From the NCBI GenBank assembly GCA_022579005.1, contig MU401619.1, positions 23,705-87,704 on the forward strand: a stretch of 64,000 nucleotides of DNA. The letters run 5' to 3'. The notes below the pieces were generated by a model. The model did not search any database. It saw nothing but the letters and a program-made list of their open reading frames with translations, and was not told the DNA's origin. The position numbers and the translations under genes were made by a program. Below are positions 35,518 through 48,673 of this stretch, piece after piece. Source of the DNA: Poronia punctata (lineage: Eukaryota > Ascomycota > Sordariomycetes > Xylariales > Xylariaceae). The first letter of the stretch is position 1; each line of letters opens with the position of its first letter.

Positions 35518-38500
35518 TCTTTGGGTTCCCGTTGTTATTCTCTAACTCTTCAAGACGGTATGCGCGCGCGTAAGCCTTACCTGGACGACGGGTAAGCGGC
35601 CTGCTCGGGGCTCGCTGGCAACATGCCATCATTATAAATCACTCTTCGGGATGTCAGCAAAAGACGTCTCCTTGCCCACGAGCGAAGTTTCATCGAGTCA
35701 GCGCACCTGCCAGAGGAGGGCCAGTAGTCTTGAGGCATAATGAACAGATTGGTATATACGCAAAAGATGTGTTGCCGAAGATAGGGTGTCCTGGAAGCTC
35801 TATAAAGCAGAATGACGGCAGAAATGGAGAAAGAGAAAAAGAACGCAGGGCAAAGCAGACGAAGCGGACGGAGCAGACGAAGCAATCCCTTGGGCTGGTC
35901 CGATTCTGGTACGATCCTATGGGCTTCCGCTGGATAGGTCTCCGGTTTGTCCTATGGCTGTCTAGGCGGGGAGGAAGTCCGGCGTGTTTCCTAACCACTG
36001 GACTGCGGCCTTTTGAGTAGTCAACGGCCCACGATGGGGATTACTTTGAATGGACAGGTCTAAGATGGGGAGCTGGTGTAAGAAAGGGAAACGGGTCTAG
36101 TTGTCGGCAGTGGCCACTAGTAAGTCGTAGATTCCGGTAAACCAACGTAGCGCCAGAGCTTATGTGAACATCACACGCACACCAAAGTTGTCGACTGGTT
36201 ATCTGCTTGCTCACCTTCGGAGAAGATGGATTACTCTAGATCAAGTGGAAGACTCACTCGTGGGCTACCGAGTCGATATGGGTGACTTTATGTCGCGATG
36301 CTCATAGTAACCATTTGCCACTGTGATCAGGTCGCATTCTTGAGAGGCAAAAAATTTCGAACAGGCCCTTTCCTTGACACGACGCGGGGGGACACACTAC
36401 TTCGCCCACATGGGCTAGGTTAGGTGTTTACCTACTTGGTAATCAGGGCGGCAATACGTTGCTCGTTAACGGGCGGCGGAATGGCGGACATGACAGGCCA
36501 GAGAGGCAGGCATAGGCCGGCATAGGCAGTTGGCAGTCAGAACGGTCGCAAGAGCCAAAAAGACACGGTGAATTGGCTAGACCCCGTCCGAGATGTAGCC
36601 GGATTGGAGCATTGTGAATCTCGCTCCTCTCCACTTCAGGCCATGATCTGCCAGATGATCTGGTGTTCAGGTGTTCAAGCTGCGCGACCTTGGCAAATAC
36701 CATCCTCTGGGAGTACTCGAGGATGACCCTGCATGAGAAAATGCCAACGTGTACAGAGAAGACTTGAGGCGAGCACGCATTGGGCCTGTCGACAGCCTTT
36801 GCGACATCTCCCCCAAGGGGGTCTTGTGAGCTTTCATTGGGCACCAGGGCCATGGACGATACCGGATTTAGTAGGGCACCATTGGGCACTGAACATACCG
36901 AAACGGGAACCGTCCCAATACCAAACATGATCAAGCGAACGAACGAGGACGGCGCACCGAACACCCCCAGGACCGAGAAACAAGATCCGGAGAACCATGA
37001 CTCAAAAATCAAGAACCAAAAAAGCACCGAGTGGTAGGTATCGATGCGACGGTGACGCGCCCCGGTGCCCTACGTACATACGTACATACGTACATACATC
37101 GTTGGTAATACCTACACGTATATGGATACGCACATTCAGATAAATCAATAAATGAACATGGGCGTACAAATACATGTAACCAGCTAGGGAAGCATGGTAC
37201 GTGTAGATGCCTAGGCACGTCGACATATGCTCATATGCCTACCTACATATGCGCGCCCATAGAATTGGCTCAAGGTTAGGTACCTACCTTAGGTAGACAG
37301 CTCTAGGCAATCAAATACCTACCACGATTGTTTGTTCAAACTTTGCAGTGAGCAAGGTGCAAGAGACCAGGAACACCCTTGAAGATGAATAGCGGTGACG
37401 CTGGGGGGAAGCTGCATTATTGGGCCAGATAGTTGGGGGTGGGTCCCGGTCGGGCACGAAAGAGGGTGATGAAGACGCAGCCCAACCCCAGACGAGGCTG
37501 GCCTGCCTTATCGGTAAAGTAAGGGAACATGGGAGAAATCAATCCCGAAACATTCCATGGCCTGTAAGGACAGGAGTCGTCGAGGTCGAGGCACGAATAG
37601 GGCGAGTCGCAAGGGGTGTTTATGGGGGATAAGTTGGTTTGAGGTTATGTGTGGTGGTAGGTTAAGTTCAATGTGGAGAGCTAGGCGCACCCAATGATGG
37701 GCACGGGAGAATGGGTCGACAAGAAAAGACAATCACGGCCGATGACATCATTGCCCCTAACAATCCACCAAACACCAAATATTCAATGTTATAAATTGGT
37801 AGGCAAGCAAGGCAGGCACGTTGGTTGGAAAGTGTCGGTACCTAGTACTCGTAGGTATCACGCACCATGATCTTCGGGCCGCGCTTTCTCATCGACCAGA
37901 GCCGGGTAATTTGGCCGGGAAATTCGAGGGCACACACCAGGCAGCCAGAACAACGCCTAAATATAAATCGATCAAAATTGATAGCGGCCCCTGCCACGAT
38001 ATATGAACCTGTGCAACGGCTTGTGATAGAGTCTGTTAGTGTGCTCGCGCACAACTTGATCATCAGCTATGCTTACCCGCTGAAGAAATCTAGACAGCAT
38101 AGTGGTTGGAGCATACTATCTGAACATAATACTGGCGTCGATGGTGACGATGTTGGATTGATAGTAGGCCGTGTCCGGTATACCTTCTGCAGCTACGTAT
38201 CGTTGTAAGCTTACTGCCATGTACAGCGATAAGCAAGAGATAAATGTCAACCTCAATGGCATGGGGTACCTAGTCGTCACTGCGTCAAGGATGACTGACA
38301 ATACAGCATCGGGCGGGAAGAGTGGCGACTATTTGTGTATTTGATGTCGCTGTGTGAGTAACCTAGATGAGAACAAGGCTATCTACCAGCAAAACATTTC
38401 CTGGGTGGTGCTTGCCAAGACGGACTTTACTCTTGAACCATGACCTTGGGTAGTGTGCATATGCTGGCGATGTATTGAGTGTCGACGTAGATACGTTATA

Positions 38501-41074
38501 TGAGTCGGCAAGTGGGGATAAGCGGGATGGGAGCACTGACCGACGTCCCTGATTGATATAATGAATAACCAGTTGTTGATGACACACAAACATGGCCGTA
38601 AAATTCCGTTTCTACCCCTGGGCCCCCATTTTGCTTCATGTGTCTGTTTGATATATACATTAACAACAAATTGGCAAGAGGTGTATTCCAGAATATGCCG
38701 TAGGTCTGGTTGTCGGCATTGTAGATGCCCGCATTGTCGAGGGCTATGATAATAGTCTCCCGCTACTGTTATCTTACAATATATCATCATTGTTTCTTGC
38801 TTTGCCGCAACGCACAAGCAGGCGTATAAGAACCAGTAGATGCCTCATTGAAAAGAAAATATTGACATTTCCAACGAAGAAGGCGCAGCAGATAAAATAA
38901 GAAACAACGTAAAGTATCAAGGTTCGCTTCATAGAAATATTTACTTTGAACTCTTCCCCACTCGCGGCCGCGTTAGGTCCGTGTTGGTATAGCTTATTAC
39001 CTGTACGTGGAAATACTCTGTCCCATTGAGGACATTATTTTCATATGCAAGCGAATACGAAAATATCATCACAGTAGTAGAAGTCGATCACATTGGCTGG
39101 TCAACAGAACTAGGGTTGATTGTGTATAATACCAATACCTACCATATCGCACCTGTGAAAGGAAAGGTGCCATGCTTCCGAAAAACACGGTATTTTGGAA
39201 TAACTGCTTCTTCCGGGTCGACCTTATGAAATCTAAAAATACATATGTAGGAAACCGTATTATACTAGCATGCTCATATAAAATACTGTGTCTACTCTAA
39301 CCCTAACCCGAACTTACCTATATGAAAGACGATTGTCCCTTGGCATACCGGAAGCAGCAAAAGGACCTCAACCACTCCATTGGAAAACAGTCCAAACCGC
39401 TGTCTCCTATTGTCTTGAGTTCGACTTTTGGATGCGCAACGGGGTCGGGCCCACTGGTCTACATTTCGGCAGGATTGACCGATAAAACTTAATCCTACTC
39501 AGTACCTACCTACCTAGGTATTGCAATGGGATAGTGAATTACCTAAACGTGGTCTCTACCAGTCTTATTCTTATTCCGAGTACTGATACGGTAGTAAATA
39601 GGAGCCTGTACACGTATGAGTAGGTAGACAGGCACGACAGCCTACAGGGTAACAGGTGATGACTTTGAGTGCTTGCTTGACCTTCAATACTCTCCACTAC
39701 AACTGGCATGCTCTACCCACTAAATCCCACCAAAACAGGGCAGTGTAACTACGAGTATGTATATCATTTGAAAGAAGTGCTGGGATAAATGTTCAGCAGA
39801 GAGGATCCTGCTTCTCACCGCTAAGCCCTTTTCTTTCCAGGTGGATCACTTTCAAGATTGATCGTTCGTTGTTTTCTTGTCCGCCGCACTCGGCAAAGAA
39901 AGCCGATTACAAATAAAGTTGAAACTCATGTAGCAATTCGACGTTACGATAAGGTTGCCATTTATATCAAGATCCTTGCGTGGTACCTACATGGAACTAT
40001 GCACAATGATATGATCTTTACGAGTACACGCGACAGTGGATTAAGTCAAGTTTGAGAGTAAATGCGGAGCCAACCTTACCCCTGGATTATGCCAGAGGTA
40101 TAGCGGAGATAAGGTACTATAGACTAGGGTAGTTGTTTACTCGTACTTGCGACTCCGAGTACTCGTACTCGGCGTACCCACGGAGAGGTAGAATACCCCT
40201 TGAGCGCAAGCTTCGGAACAAGATTCTTTCCGGCGAATACCGTCGGACGAATGGCCTATCTGCTGTAGCTGAGGGCGATTTGAGACGACAAGTCAAAGAC
40301 TCGACTTCGTACATGGATCTCTTTGCTTACAGAGTCGCATATGTTGTTACTATTATAGCACTGGCATTAGGTAAGCTATGATACGATCGACGGTATCAGG
40401 AAGGAGGAAGTCAGACGGATGTTCAGATCAGAACAGCATGGTACTTTACTAAGGTTAAGATATTCTTTGCGTTTTGCTATAAACGTACTGGCTGAACCGG
40501 GCAGTGCCAGGGACGTGGGCGATTATGTATCGACTCACCGCGACGCCACGGAAATGTACATATTGAAAGTCAGGGGGGAGGAAGAGAGGCCGGGACGAAG
40601 CACCGATCTTAAAGGCGAGAGAGGATTCCCGCCCAGCCCTTTTCTGGGGACATTGCTATTATTAACAACCAGCACTGGAAAACCAGCCCACTTGCCAAGA
40701 CTGATGTGCGCTCCGATTTAGAAATGAGAACCTCGTGTTTGTTAGGTAATGTACGTACATAGTAATGAGGAAATGAAACATGCGCGACGTGATGCTATCT
40801 GTCTATCTAACGGTTGTGTCGACATCTTTCGACTGAAGAACAGCTCTCTTTCAAAAGCCTGGCGCAGTTTATCTTGCTATCTATAACAGGGGAGCGAGGC
40901 TCAGGCAACTGATAAATTGCCCAAAATTTAATTAGCTGCCCCGTTGACATCTTTTGCGGACGTGTCGCGAACTCTTGCGATAATTTGGCTTCATTTCTGT
41001 TTGACGTTGACTAAGCCTGTTTATACCCATATACCCATTATAACGCCGATTCCCATCTTACACCTTAGCTAAGC
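35518..41074. other. 5.5-kb gene-poor region
   Basis: I see no supportable gene. Open frames here (for example minus 36443-37027) have no domain and no family-like composition. It holds an ACGTACAT tandem stretch (about 37072-37098), a high density of TAGGTACC words (37263-37325, 39505-39530), and five TACGAGTA/TACTCGTA octamers (37846, 39750, 40019, 40138, 40160). The last two fall in a GAGTACTCGTACTCGG patch. The final ~300 bases are the promoter of the next regulator. Confidence 0.55.
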
Positions 41075-43110
41075 ATGGACTTCGGAGAGTCGGCCTTCTT
41101 CCAACGGCAACGACAGAGGCGGTTTCACCGAAGGTCCCGCAACGGTTGCGTCACGGTAAGCATACTCGGCGACTATCGGGGGACCACTTCGGCGACCAAC
41201 ATCGTACTTCAGGCTAGGGCCAAGACTACCTAGTGATCGGGCAACTGATGCGGCGCGTGGATATAGTGCAAGGCTAAACATATTCGTTGTGATGAGAGGA
41301 AACCGCATTGGTAAGAGAACCCACCCCCCGGGCCGAGCCGCATCTGCACCACCTTCGGTTATCCGTATAGATAGCGGCGCATAGTCACGCCTGCGGTGGC
41401 TCCGCTGCCCAATATTTACACGATACCGGGAACCATTGAGGTGTGAGATAACGATTTGTCCACACCCTCTAGTGCCCCATCCTCACTTGCCTATCACGAT
41501 TAGCCGTTTCTTCTGCCGTTTTCGACATATTTTTCTTCACGGGCGCTTACGTTGTTTCAGTACATTTTGTCTCCGGCATGGCGAAACCTGCCGCTATGGT
41601 GCCGATGGACGTTCAAGTTCCGCTGCTGCCACTACGTCGGCGGGAAAAGGCGAAGAACGACCGGTCGTACCCAGCGCAGACCGCAACACCGACCAGAATA
41701 TTCCCCATAATATCGCCGCAGACCCCTTTATAGGCACAGACTATGAGATGCCGCACAAGTCAAAATCTCTCTTTCATTTATGTGAGTAACTGGTGCGCCC
41801 TCCGACTATGCACCTGCTGCGTTCGTCATGTGACACCTGGAGTCTGACCATATCCGTCTAGTCGCCAGCACGCGGGTGCTATATAGAGCTCGGGTAGACA
41901 GAGACCGGGATTCATTCCTGTAAGGACTTGTCCATTCAATGCGACGAAATGGCCTCTCAACTAATAACCGTGCTCTGCTTAGGGTACGCAGGGCTTTATC
42001 ACATCCGGGCTTCCTTCACGCGTCTCTCCTCCTGACGACGTTACACTGGGCGTGGTATACTGGTGATGTCGGACAGTTTCGGGTACCTTACCTGTATCAT
42101 AAAGTCCAAGCTATACGGTTTGTGAACGATCAATTGCAGGATCCAGAAACCGCTGCCAGCGACTCTACCATCGCCGTAGTGGCGGCCCTTGCGGTTATGG
42201 AGGTATGTATGATGCTCCTGACCCAAGCTCGAGGTCGGTGGTCCAGATGGCTAACCGATTAAGAATTCCCTTGGATCGACTGAAGCTGTATCATCGCATC
42301 TACAGGGACTCGCAAGGATCAAAGCACTGCAGCACGAAGATAGACGTCCCCAAAAGATGGGGCTCCTCCAAAGGATGATAACAATGTAAGGGCTGGCAAT
42401 CATATGTCGTCGTCGGCATCTCAGAGTAAATAAACATGTAGCTAACCTTGCTTCTTCCCAGGGCGGCGCAAAGCGTATCAACTCGGCCAGTCTTCGACAT
42501 GCTGAGCATTAGTCGCACAGACGACGTGCACCAGTCTGTCATCATTTCACTACTCCGGGTGGCGTTGCGGCCCATCTACAGTCTGCCGACCCTCAGCGGG
42601 ATCGAGGACCCCGACGAGCCTTTGGCCGACGTACTGGCCAAGAAGACGCCCGATCCTCGAAGTAGCACTCTCTTGGCGTCACAAAGGACGGTGGACACGA
42701 GCAGGTCGGAATTCATCGCCTGTTACTTCTACCTCTACATTATCCTACGCGAAGAAGCCGTAGACTCCTTCCTCGTCGAATGGTTCATAGAGCAGTTGCT
42801 AACCGACGTCTGCCGCACCGAGCATCTCATGCAAAAGGGGCTGTACAGTCCGTCACTCTGGTTCTGGACCGTCATGTTTGGCGCCTGTGCAGCAAATGCG
42901 GCCAAGCCCAGCTGCGCGACAGAGGCCGCACATGTAAAAATGCTGAAGGGGATTTACCTCGACAAGATCACCTCGGCCAGCCGGCTTTTGAAGCTCACGA
43001 ATTGGGAGAGCGCGAGGGAAGTGCTGCGACTTTTTGCCTGGACCGACGACTTCACTGGAGAGTCGGAAATACGGGCGATATGGGAAGAGGCAACGTGGGG
43101 GGTACAATGA
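41075..43110 (+). CDS. Zn2Cys6 transcription factor with fungal TF domain
   Basis: Seven exons: 41075-41155, 41267-41310, 41561-41781, 41862-41919, 41983-42202, 42306-42385 and 42462-43110, total 450 aa, all phases consistent. The zinc cluster is assembled from the first three exons and is canonical: C25-x2-C28-x6-C35-x6-C42-x2-C45-x6-C52, preceded by a basic stretch (RQRRFHRRSR). A Ser/Ala linker follows. The middle and C-terminal parts match the fungal-specific TF domain 2 family (PF11951): HPGFLHASLLLTTLHWAW..YLYHKVQAIRFVND, and a helical end with WFWTVMFGACAAN. The 44-bp second exon carries three of the six cysteines and is easily missed by gene finders. It stands alone; its targets cannot be told from the sequence. 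Confidence 0.87.
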
Positions 43111-45500
43111 TGAGAAAACGATGTTATACCAAACTTGACCAGGGGAGAAGTACGTGTAAGCCGAGCATGAAGCCAAGCAAATTGGGGGGGATGATGGCAT
43201 GATAGGGGGTTATCCGCGGGATCGTCAGCGGATTTAATGAACAAATCATCGGCGCTTCGTATTGCGCCACGGTTATGTGCAAGTCGGGTGGTCGGATGGT
43301 GACCTGTTTCTGTTTCATAAGCCGCCAACGCTAACTCGGGTGAACTTTTGTAATTCCGTCAAGAACAGCACGCTGCAATCTGCCGACCACGTTTGTTTTT
43401 CTTTTCTTCTTGCTTCACCTCGCAACGAAGATACCGATTGAGTGAGATGGTTTAGATGGTTCATTTGAGTAATCTTCGGCATGGAGAAATTTCGCTAGCC
43501 GACAAATGTGATATGTATTTTCCCCCTTTGCCGAGTTTATCGGTATGCGTTGTACACTTCGTCATTTAATGCAGGCCAAAGTGCGGCAGTCTGCTCGAAA
43601 TGGAGGGTAAGACAGCACATCATCATCATTCGCACGCGCAAGCTTGATTGAAAATCTACACAGCAATCGGGCGAGACGGGCAGGGCCGGCAAGTAAATAC
43701 CTACGACAAAGTGCGTAGCCGATATTATCCTCGTCCGGCGATTCGCTGGTCGTCCATCTTCGTGCCCCGCCGCTGCTCGTTGCCAGCGAAGCAACACACG
43801 TGCAACCGCGACATGAGCCTCACCATCGCTTACCTACCGGGAGTCATCATAGCCGCGACAGAGCGCGAAAAATGAAAAATAAAATAAAAAACGAATGCAG
43901 GTGAAGAGGAGAGCGAGGGGTAAAAGACGCGTGAGAGGCCGACATATGATTTTCTTTCCTCGTCTTTCCTACCTTTTCCCCCTCCCCCTCCTTTCTCAAA
44001 ACCAGCTAAGAAGACCTGAAACACCAGTAGTCGTGAGGGGGAGATGTGTCACAGCCAACCAGGCTCGCTATCGACTTGCCTTTTTGCGAGACTACAAAAC
44101 TGCAGTGATGCGTTGTCTCTGCAGCCAGGAAGAATAGGTAATCACGGGAATGATTGGTTCTCGACGCTGCCCGCCGGCCTCTTGACTGGACGCGACCGCC
44201 TCCATTCTCTGCAAGGCCATGGCCTATCGGAGGTGCAGGAGGGGAGGGTCGACGCAGGCTTGCTTCATCTAACATAACAGTCGGCCAATTGTGATGACCC
44301 AGGAGGAGAGTGACGAGCGGAGAGACCTGGGACTAGGACAGACAGGTGATGGTTGATAAAATTGAATCAAGAAAAATTACATGGGAAAAAGGGTGTGGGA
44401 TCCAAGGGACTAATCCGATATTGGCTGGTGGTGGATTCAATTCTGTCGGGGGTCGATCCACGGTAACAAATCAAGCTGACGAGCGAAGTCCGTAACTTTC
44501 CCTTTTTGCGCAAGGCCAGAGCAATATTTCAAGAAAACGTTGGTGTTAGGGCGTCGGTACCAATTAAACACAATTAAGCCAATTAAACTTCAATGAACGA
44601 ATGAACGAACCGATCCGTGGGTGCTCCCGCGCTCTTTTCGGGGAAATTTCCCACCATCTCCATGTTGTCTCGTGTGTCTGTCATGTACCGACGGGCTGGA
44701 AGGAACTCGTTCGTATGAGCGTGGACGGGAGAATGCACCATGTACCCTGTAACTAACCTTATACATTCCTCGGAGGCAGGCGTGACGGGGCGGGAAGGGG
44801 AGGAAAGTGGCAGTCATTTCCAGGACTGGCCAACAAAGCACGCTGACGAGGTGCCAGCACTGCGGTTAGCGTGTGTTTTACAGGGGGGACCCTTGCCATG
44901 CCCCGTCAGACCCTGCCAGACCCATGCTGCGCAAATGGCATCGTTGGCACGACCCCCCCGCTCCTTCTCCTGCTTTCTTCGCTGCTTCGTCGTGTGTGGG
45001 CACACAATAAAATCCCCAGCGGTCCCTCTCTGTGCCCAACTGGTCTTCTTCCCTTCTATTTCCTCAGCCCAACCAAATCAACTCGTTTCTGTTCGTGCCC
45101 AACACTTGCCATCATACCCAATACGTTTGCTTCTGCTACTCTTACACAGTGTTCGTGCTGTCTGATCGCAACATACCACATATCCATACCATATCCATAC
45201 CTTGGCTTCATATCATATCATCGTTGACTGTTGAACCTGCCCGTCATATCTATCGGACAAATTACACAACAGCTCCAAGCTCGAGTGTTTTTTCCTCAGG
45301 CCGCACACATCGTCTCATGAGGCGTTGCTATATCCTAGGATCAACGACAACATTTGGCATCCAGCCTACAGGAGTATCAGAGTCAATTCTATACGACAAT
45401 TGAGAACCCAGTCTCACAGTGATCCGCAAGGAGTGCGTCCCAGTTGTTTTGCCAAAAGGATTCCATTAGGAGAGCGTCTTTGATTATTCCACTGGAAAAC
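43111..45500. other. 2.4-kb intergenic region, no gene seen
   Basis: 3' region of the zinc-cluster gene and promoter/leader of the C2H2 gene. The stretch 44900-45250 is pyrimidine-rich with CCATACC/CATATC words, as expected of a long 5' UTR. No gene or RNA recognised. Confidence 0.55.
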
Positions 45501-48500
45501 ATGGCCGCAATGGTGGCCTCACGATCAGACAATCTGTCTGCCTACAACTCACTAGATTTGGATGATGTCCATACACCCGCGAGGTATTTTGCATTGCTTT
45601 TCTCATTTTACTACCGGAGTTTGGGGGTGTCGTTGGTCTATTTGAATTTCTCGAATCTTGTCATGAACCGTCGTGTACTATTTCTTTTGTTACTCGGCTC
45701 TACTTTTGATGAACGCGAGCGAGTGCTCGGGATGACGAACCTGGAAATTGTACAATCGAACCCAGGAAATTTGCAGCCCAGGTGTATATCTACCCTTGGA
45801 ATTGAGGATCAACCCAGGAGGATCATTGTCCGGACATCGCCCAGGAATCAGGAATCAGGAATCAACAAATCCCAGGTCTCAGGAATTGAGTCTCAGTTGT
45901 GAAAACAACAAGAGGAGCAACCTTGACCGGTTGCTTGGCCCTCCCCGCCACTCATGGAATCAAAATGAAATTACGGCCTTTACAAAAAAGGTCTCTTTGA
46001 TCAAGGTAGGTCTTCAACCGAAACCACCTCAGTGAACGACGACACGAATGAGGATATGCCAGCACAGATTGAACCGAGAGATTTTTGCCCGACAACGGAT
46101 GGATATCTGGATTCGCACCAAGGAGGACACCTGCTCTGGATATACCGGTTGGCTCTTGTTTGTCCCTGATGAAATGCTTACTCCGACACCCCATTCGACC
46201 TTGACCGCCTTTGCAAACAGTATTTTCATCTTGTTCCATATCGTAGCGTTGCTATGTTCTGGTACTGGTGTTAATACGTCCGGTTTGCGCTTGGACCCGG
46301 AAATTTCGCCTACATTTAGATGTGTCGAAGCACCCAGCCACGACCCGTAGGACTATTCACTGGACCACGCCACTGCGACTGTTACCGGTTAATCTCGCTT
46401 TCCCGACTTGCCTTGAGGGTCCCTTTTTTTTCTATCCGTACTTGGGAATGCCTCTACCTGTTTGCGACGTCTGTTTCAGCACCACATCTCTTGACCATGG
46501 ACGCCAAAGCCGAAGAGATTTTACCGTTGTGTGTGTTGCAATTGCCGTTTTGTCCGGATACACTTCGCCCTGGATCTGCTTTGCTCTTGGCCATGGTTTC
46601 ATTTCATTTGTATCGCATTTCCGGAATCATATGATCGACTACTTGGGCCTGTCGTCTTTGCTACCTGCAATACATGCCTGGAGGCTTAATCACATTTTAG
46701 TTGTCACATGACAAATAACTCGGTCTGGTTTGTAGCCTTGCCCTTACCCATCGTCGCTTATCTTGAACCATCAAACTAACCAGTATTTGATCGATAGGAC
46801 AAAGTTGTACCAGACTGGTGCAATTGCTTTTTTCTTGCATCGTATTTCCTTTGTTCATCGGGACATTTCTCATATTCATCTTATCCTGGGAATGGCAAGC
46901 AGCAAACTAACCTCCCCCTCAGTGATTACAGCGCATACTCCCAAGGAAACTTGCTTTCTGCCTCTAGTGGTCATTTCATTTATTCACACACATCACATGC
47001 GGACCTCCACGGCCCAGTATGGGATGCTCCAACAGAAGGTACACAGGACTTCCACGGAGAAGAGGATTTCCATTTTTATGGACAGATTACTCCCAGAGGA
47101 CAGGACCAGAATGACAGCCTGGATGACATGGCCAGCAAATGGATTACCACAGATCCCACAATGGGCGCACCTGAACCCATGAGGCGGCTCAGCTCTCAGG
47201 GTTCATCAAGGAGTTCCAAGAATAGGACCATCAAGCCTGCGGCTCACAAGACCCGCCCCAGGATTCTTTCCACTGTATCTCAGGGTCAGCCCCTGTCTGA
47301 ATATGATCTGGCTGGCAACCCGTCAGTCGATGGAATGTTTCTCCATGAGGATGCCCAGCCCACGACGGCATCTAACATGTACTATCCCATGGCCATGAAC
47401 GTTGGCCTTCCCATGGGTGGATTATGCGCAGATGGACTGTCGTATTCTCCCCCACTGCTTGCGTCAAGCACGCACCAGCACATTGACCCTGCTCATACTG
47501 TGAAATTCGAGTCAGGTGTCCCAGGTAATTCACCCAGTGCTTCATGGGGCTCCCTCAGCCCGGAATCTCGTCTTTCCTCGCCCGGCATCCCAGAGGATAC
47601 GTGGTCAAATTCTATTATGGACTCGTCGCCAACGCACACTAATGACTCTTCTCCAGTAATGGAAGGAACATCTCCAAGGTAAGTTCTTGTCGTGATCCTC
47701 TGAACCCCCCGACACGCCTCTAATACAAGTACAACACAGCCTTGACCGTCAGATGGGCATGATGACCACTGAGGATTTCAATGGACAGCTCCTTGCAGAT
47801 GACATGTTTACTCTGCCTCCTGCCTTTGCTCGCCGATCCAGCGGCGAGGGAGAATCTTCCGCCAGAGACCACCCGCTATACAAGTCGGCTTTCCCCAAGC
47901 CTGATGGTCTATTCCACTGCCCGTGGGAGGGACAGGCGAGCTGCAACCATAAGCCCGAGAAGCTCAAGTGCAATTATGAGTATGACCCCTTCCGTTACCC
48001 GATGCTCAGCTACAGATGTCCTAACCACTCCGGGCTATACAGCAAGTTTGTCGACTCCCACCTGAAGCCATATCGATGCAAGGCCGAAGCTTGCGAGAAT
48101 GCCCGATTCTCATCCACCGCCTGCCTGTTGCGTCATGAGCGTGAGGCCCACGCTATGCACGGTCACGGCGACAAACCATATCTCTGCACATACGAAGGAT
48201 GCGAGCGCTCAAGCCCTGGAAGTGGATTTCCCCGTCAGTGGAACCTGCGAGACCATATGCGACGTGTCCACAGCGACAATGGTACCTCTGTCACCGGCCA
48301 GACTGCACCCGCTGCCTCTACCACTGGAGCTTCCGCTCAGGCGGCAAAGGGCCGTAAGAGGAAGAATAAGGACTCTGTAGATGCCACCACCAGCACCACC
48401 AGCCGGAAGCAAGCCTCCAAGTCAGCCCAGGCTGCGGAAGCTGCCGCTGCCGCCAAGGCTGCTGAACAGCCGCTTATTGATGAGTGGTACCAACACCAGA

Positions 48501-48673
48501 AGGCGCTCCAAGCCTACCTCGAGGTTTACAATGCCCCGGATGCCTTCGATTACATGTCCAGCTTGAAGGACGCCACAGGCCACATGGAATCGATGGGAAA
48601 TATTTCGAAGAAGCTTCAGCAAAAGAAGGCAACCCGGGAGGGCTACCGCCGATCCTATGGACAGTCTGGCTAA
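45501..48673 (+). CDS. C2H2 zinc-finger transcription factor
   Basis: Exons 45501-45583, 46923-47678 and 47740-48673 give 590 aa. The first exon (27 codons, start context AAACATGGCC) ends ...DDVHTPA with two bases AG, and joins exon 2 to read SDYSAYSQGNLLSASSG; the 1339-bp intron between them ends with an AAACTAACC branch and TCAG acceptor. The middle is Ser/Pro-rich. Zinc fingers lie in the last third: a cysteine-rich degenerate unit (FHCPWEGQASC...), then C393-x4-C398...H412-x4-H417 (YRCKAEACENARFSS) and C429-x4-C434...H452-x4-H457 (YLCTYEGCERS). An Ala/Lys-rich hinge and a helical tail follow. Conserved in Sordariomycetes as I recall, but I do not know a gene name. Phase supports the long intron; an unseen extra 5' exon remains possible. 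Confidence 0.82.

Noticed and set aside
36443..37027. 194-codon minus-strand frame
   Set aside because: No recognisable domain and no splice or codon support.
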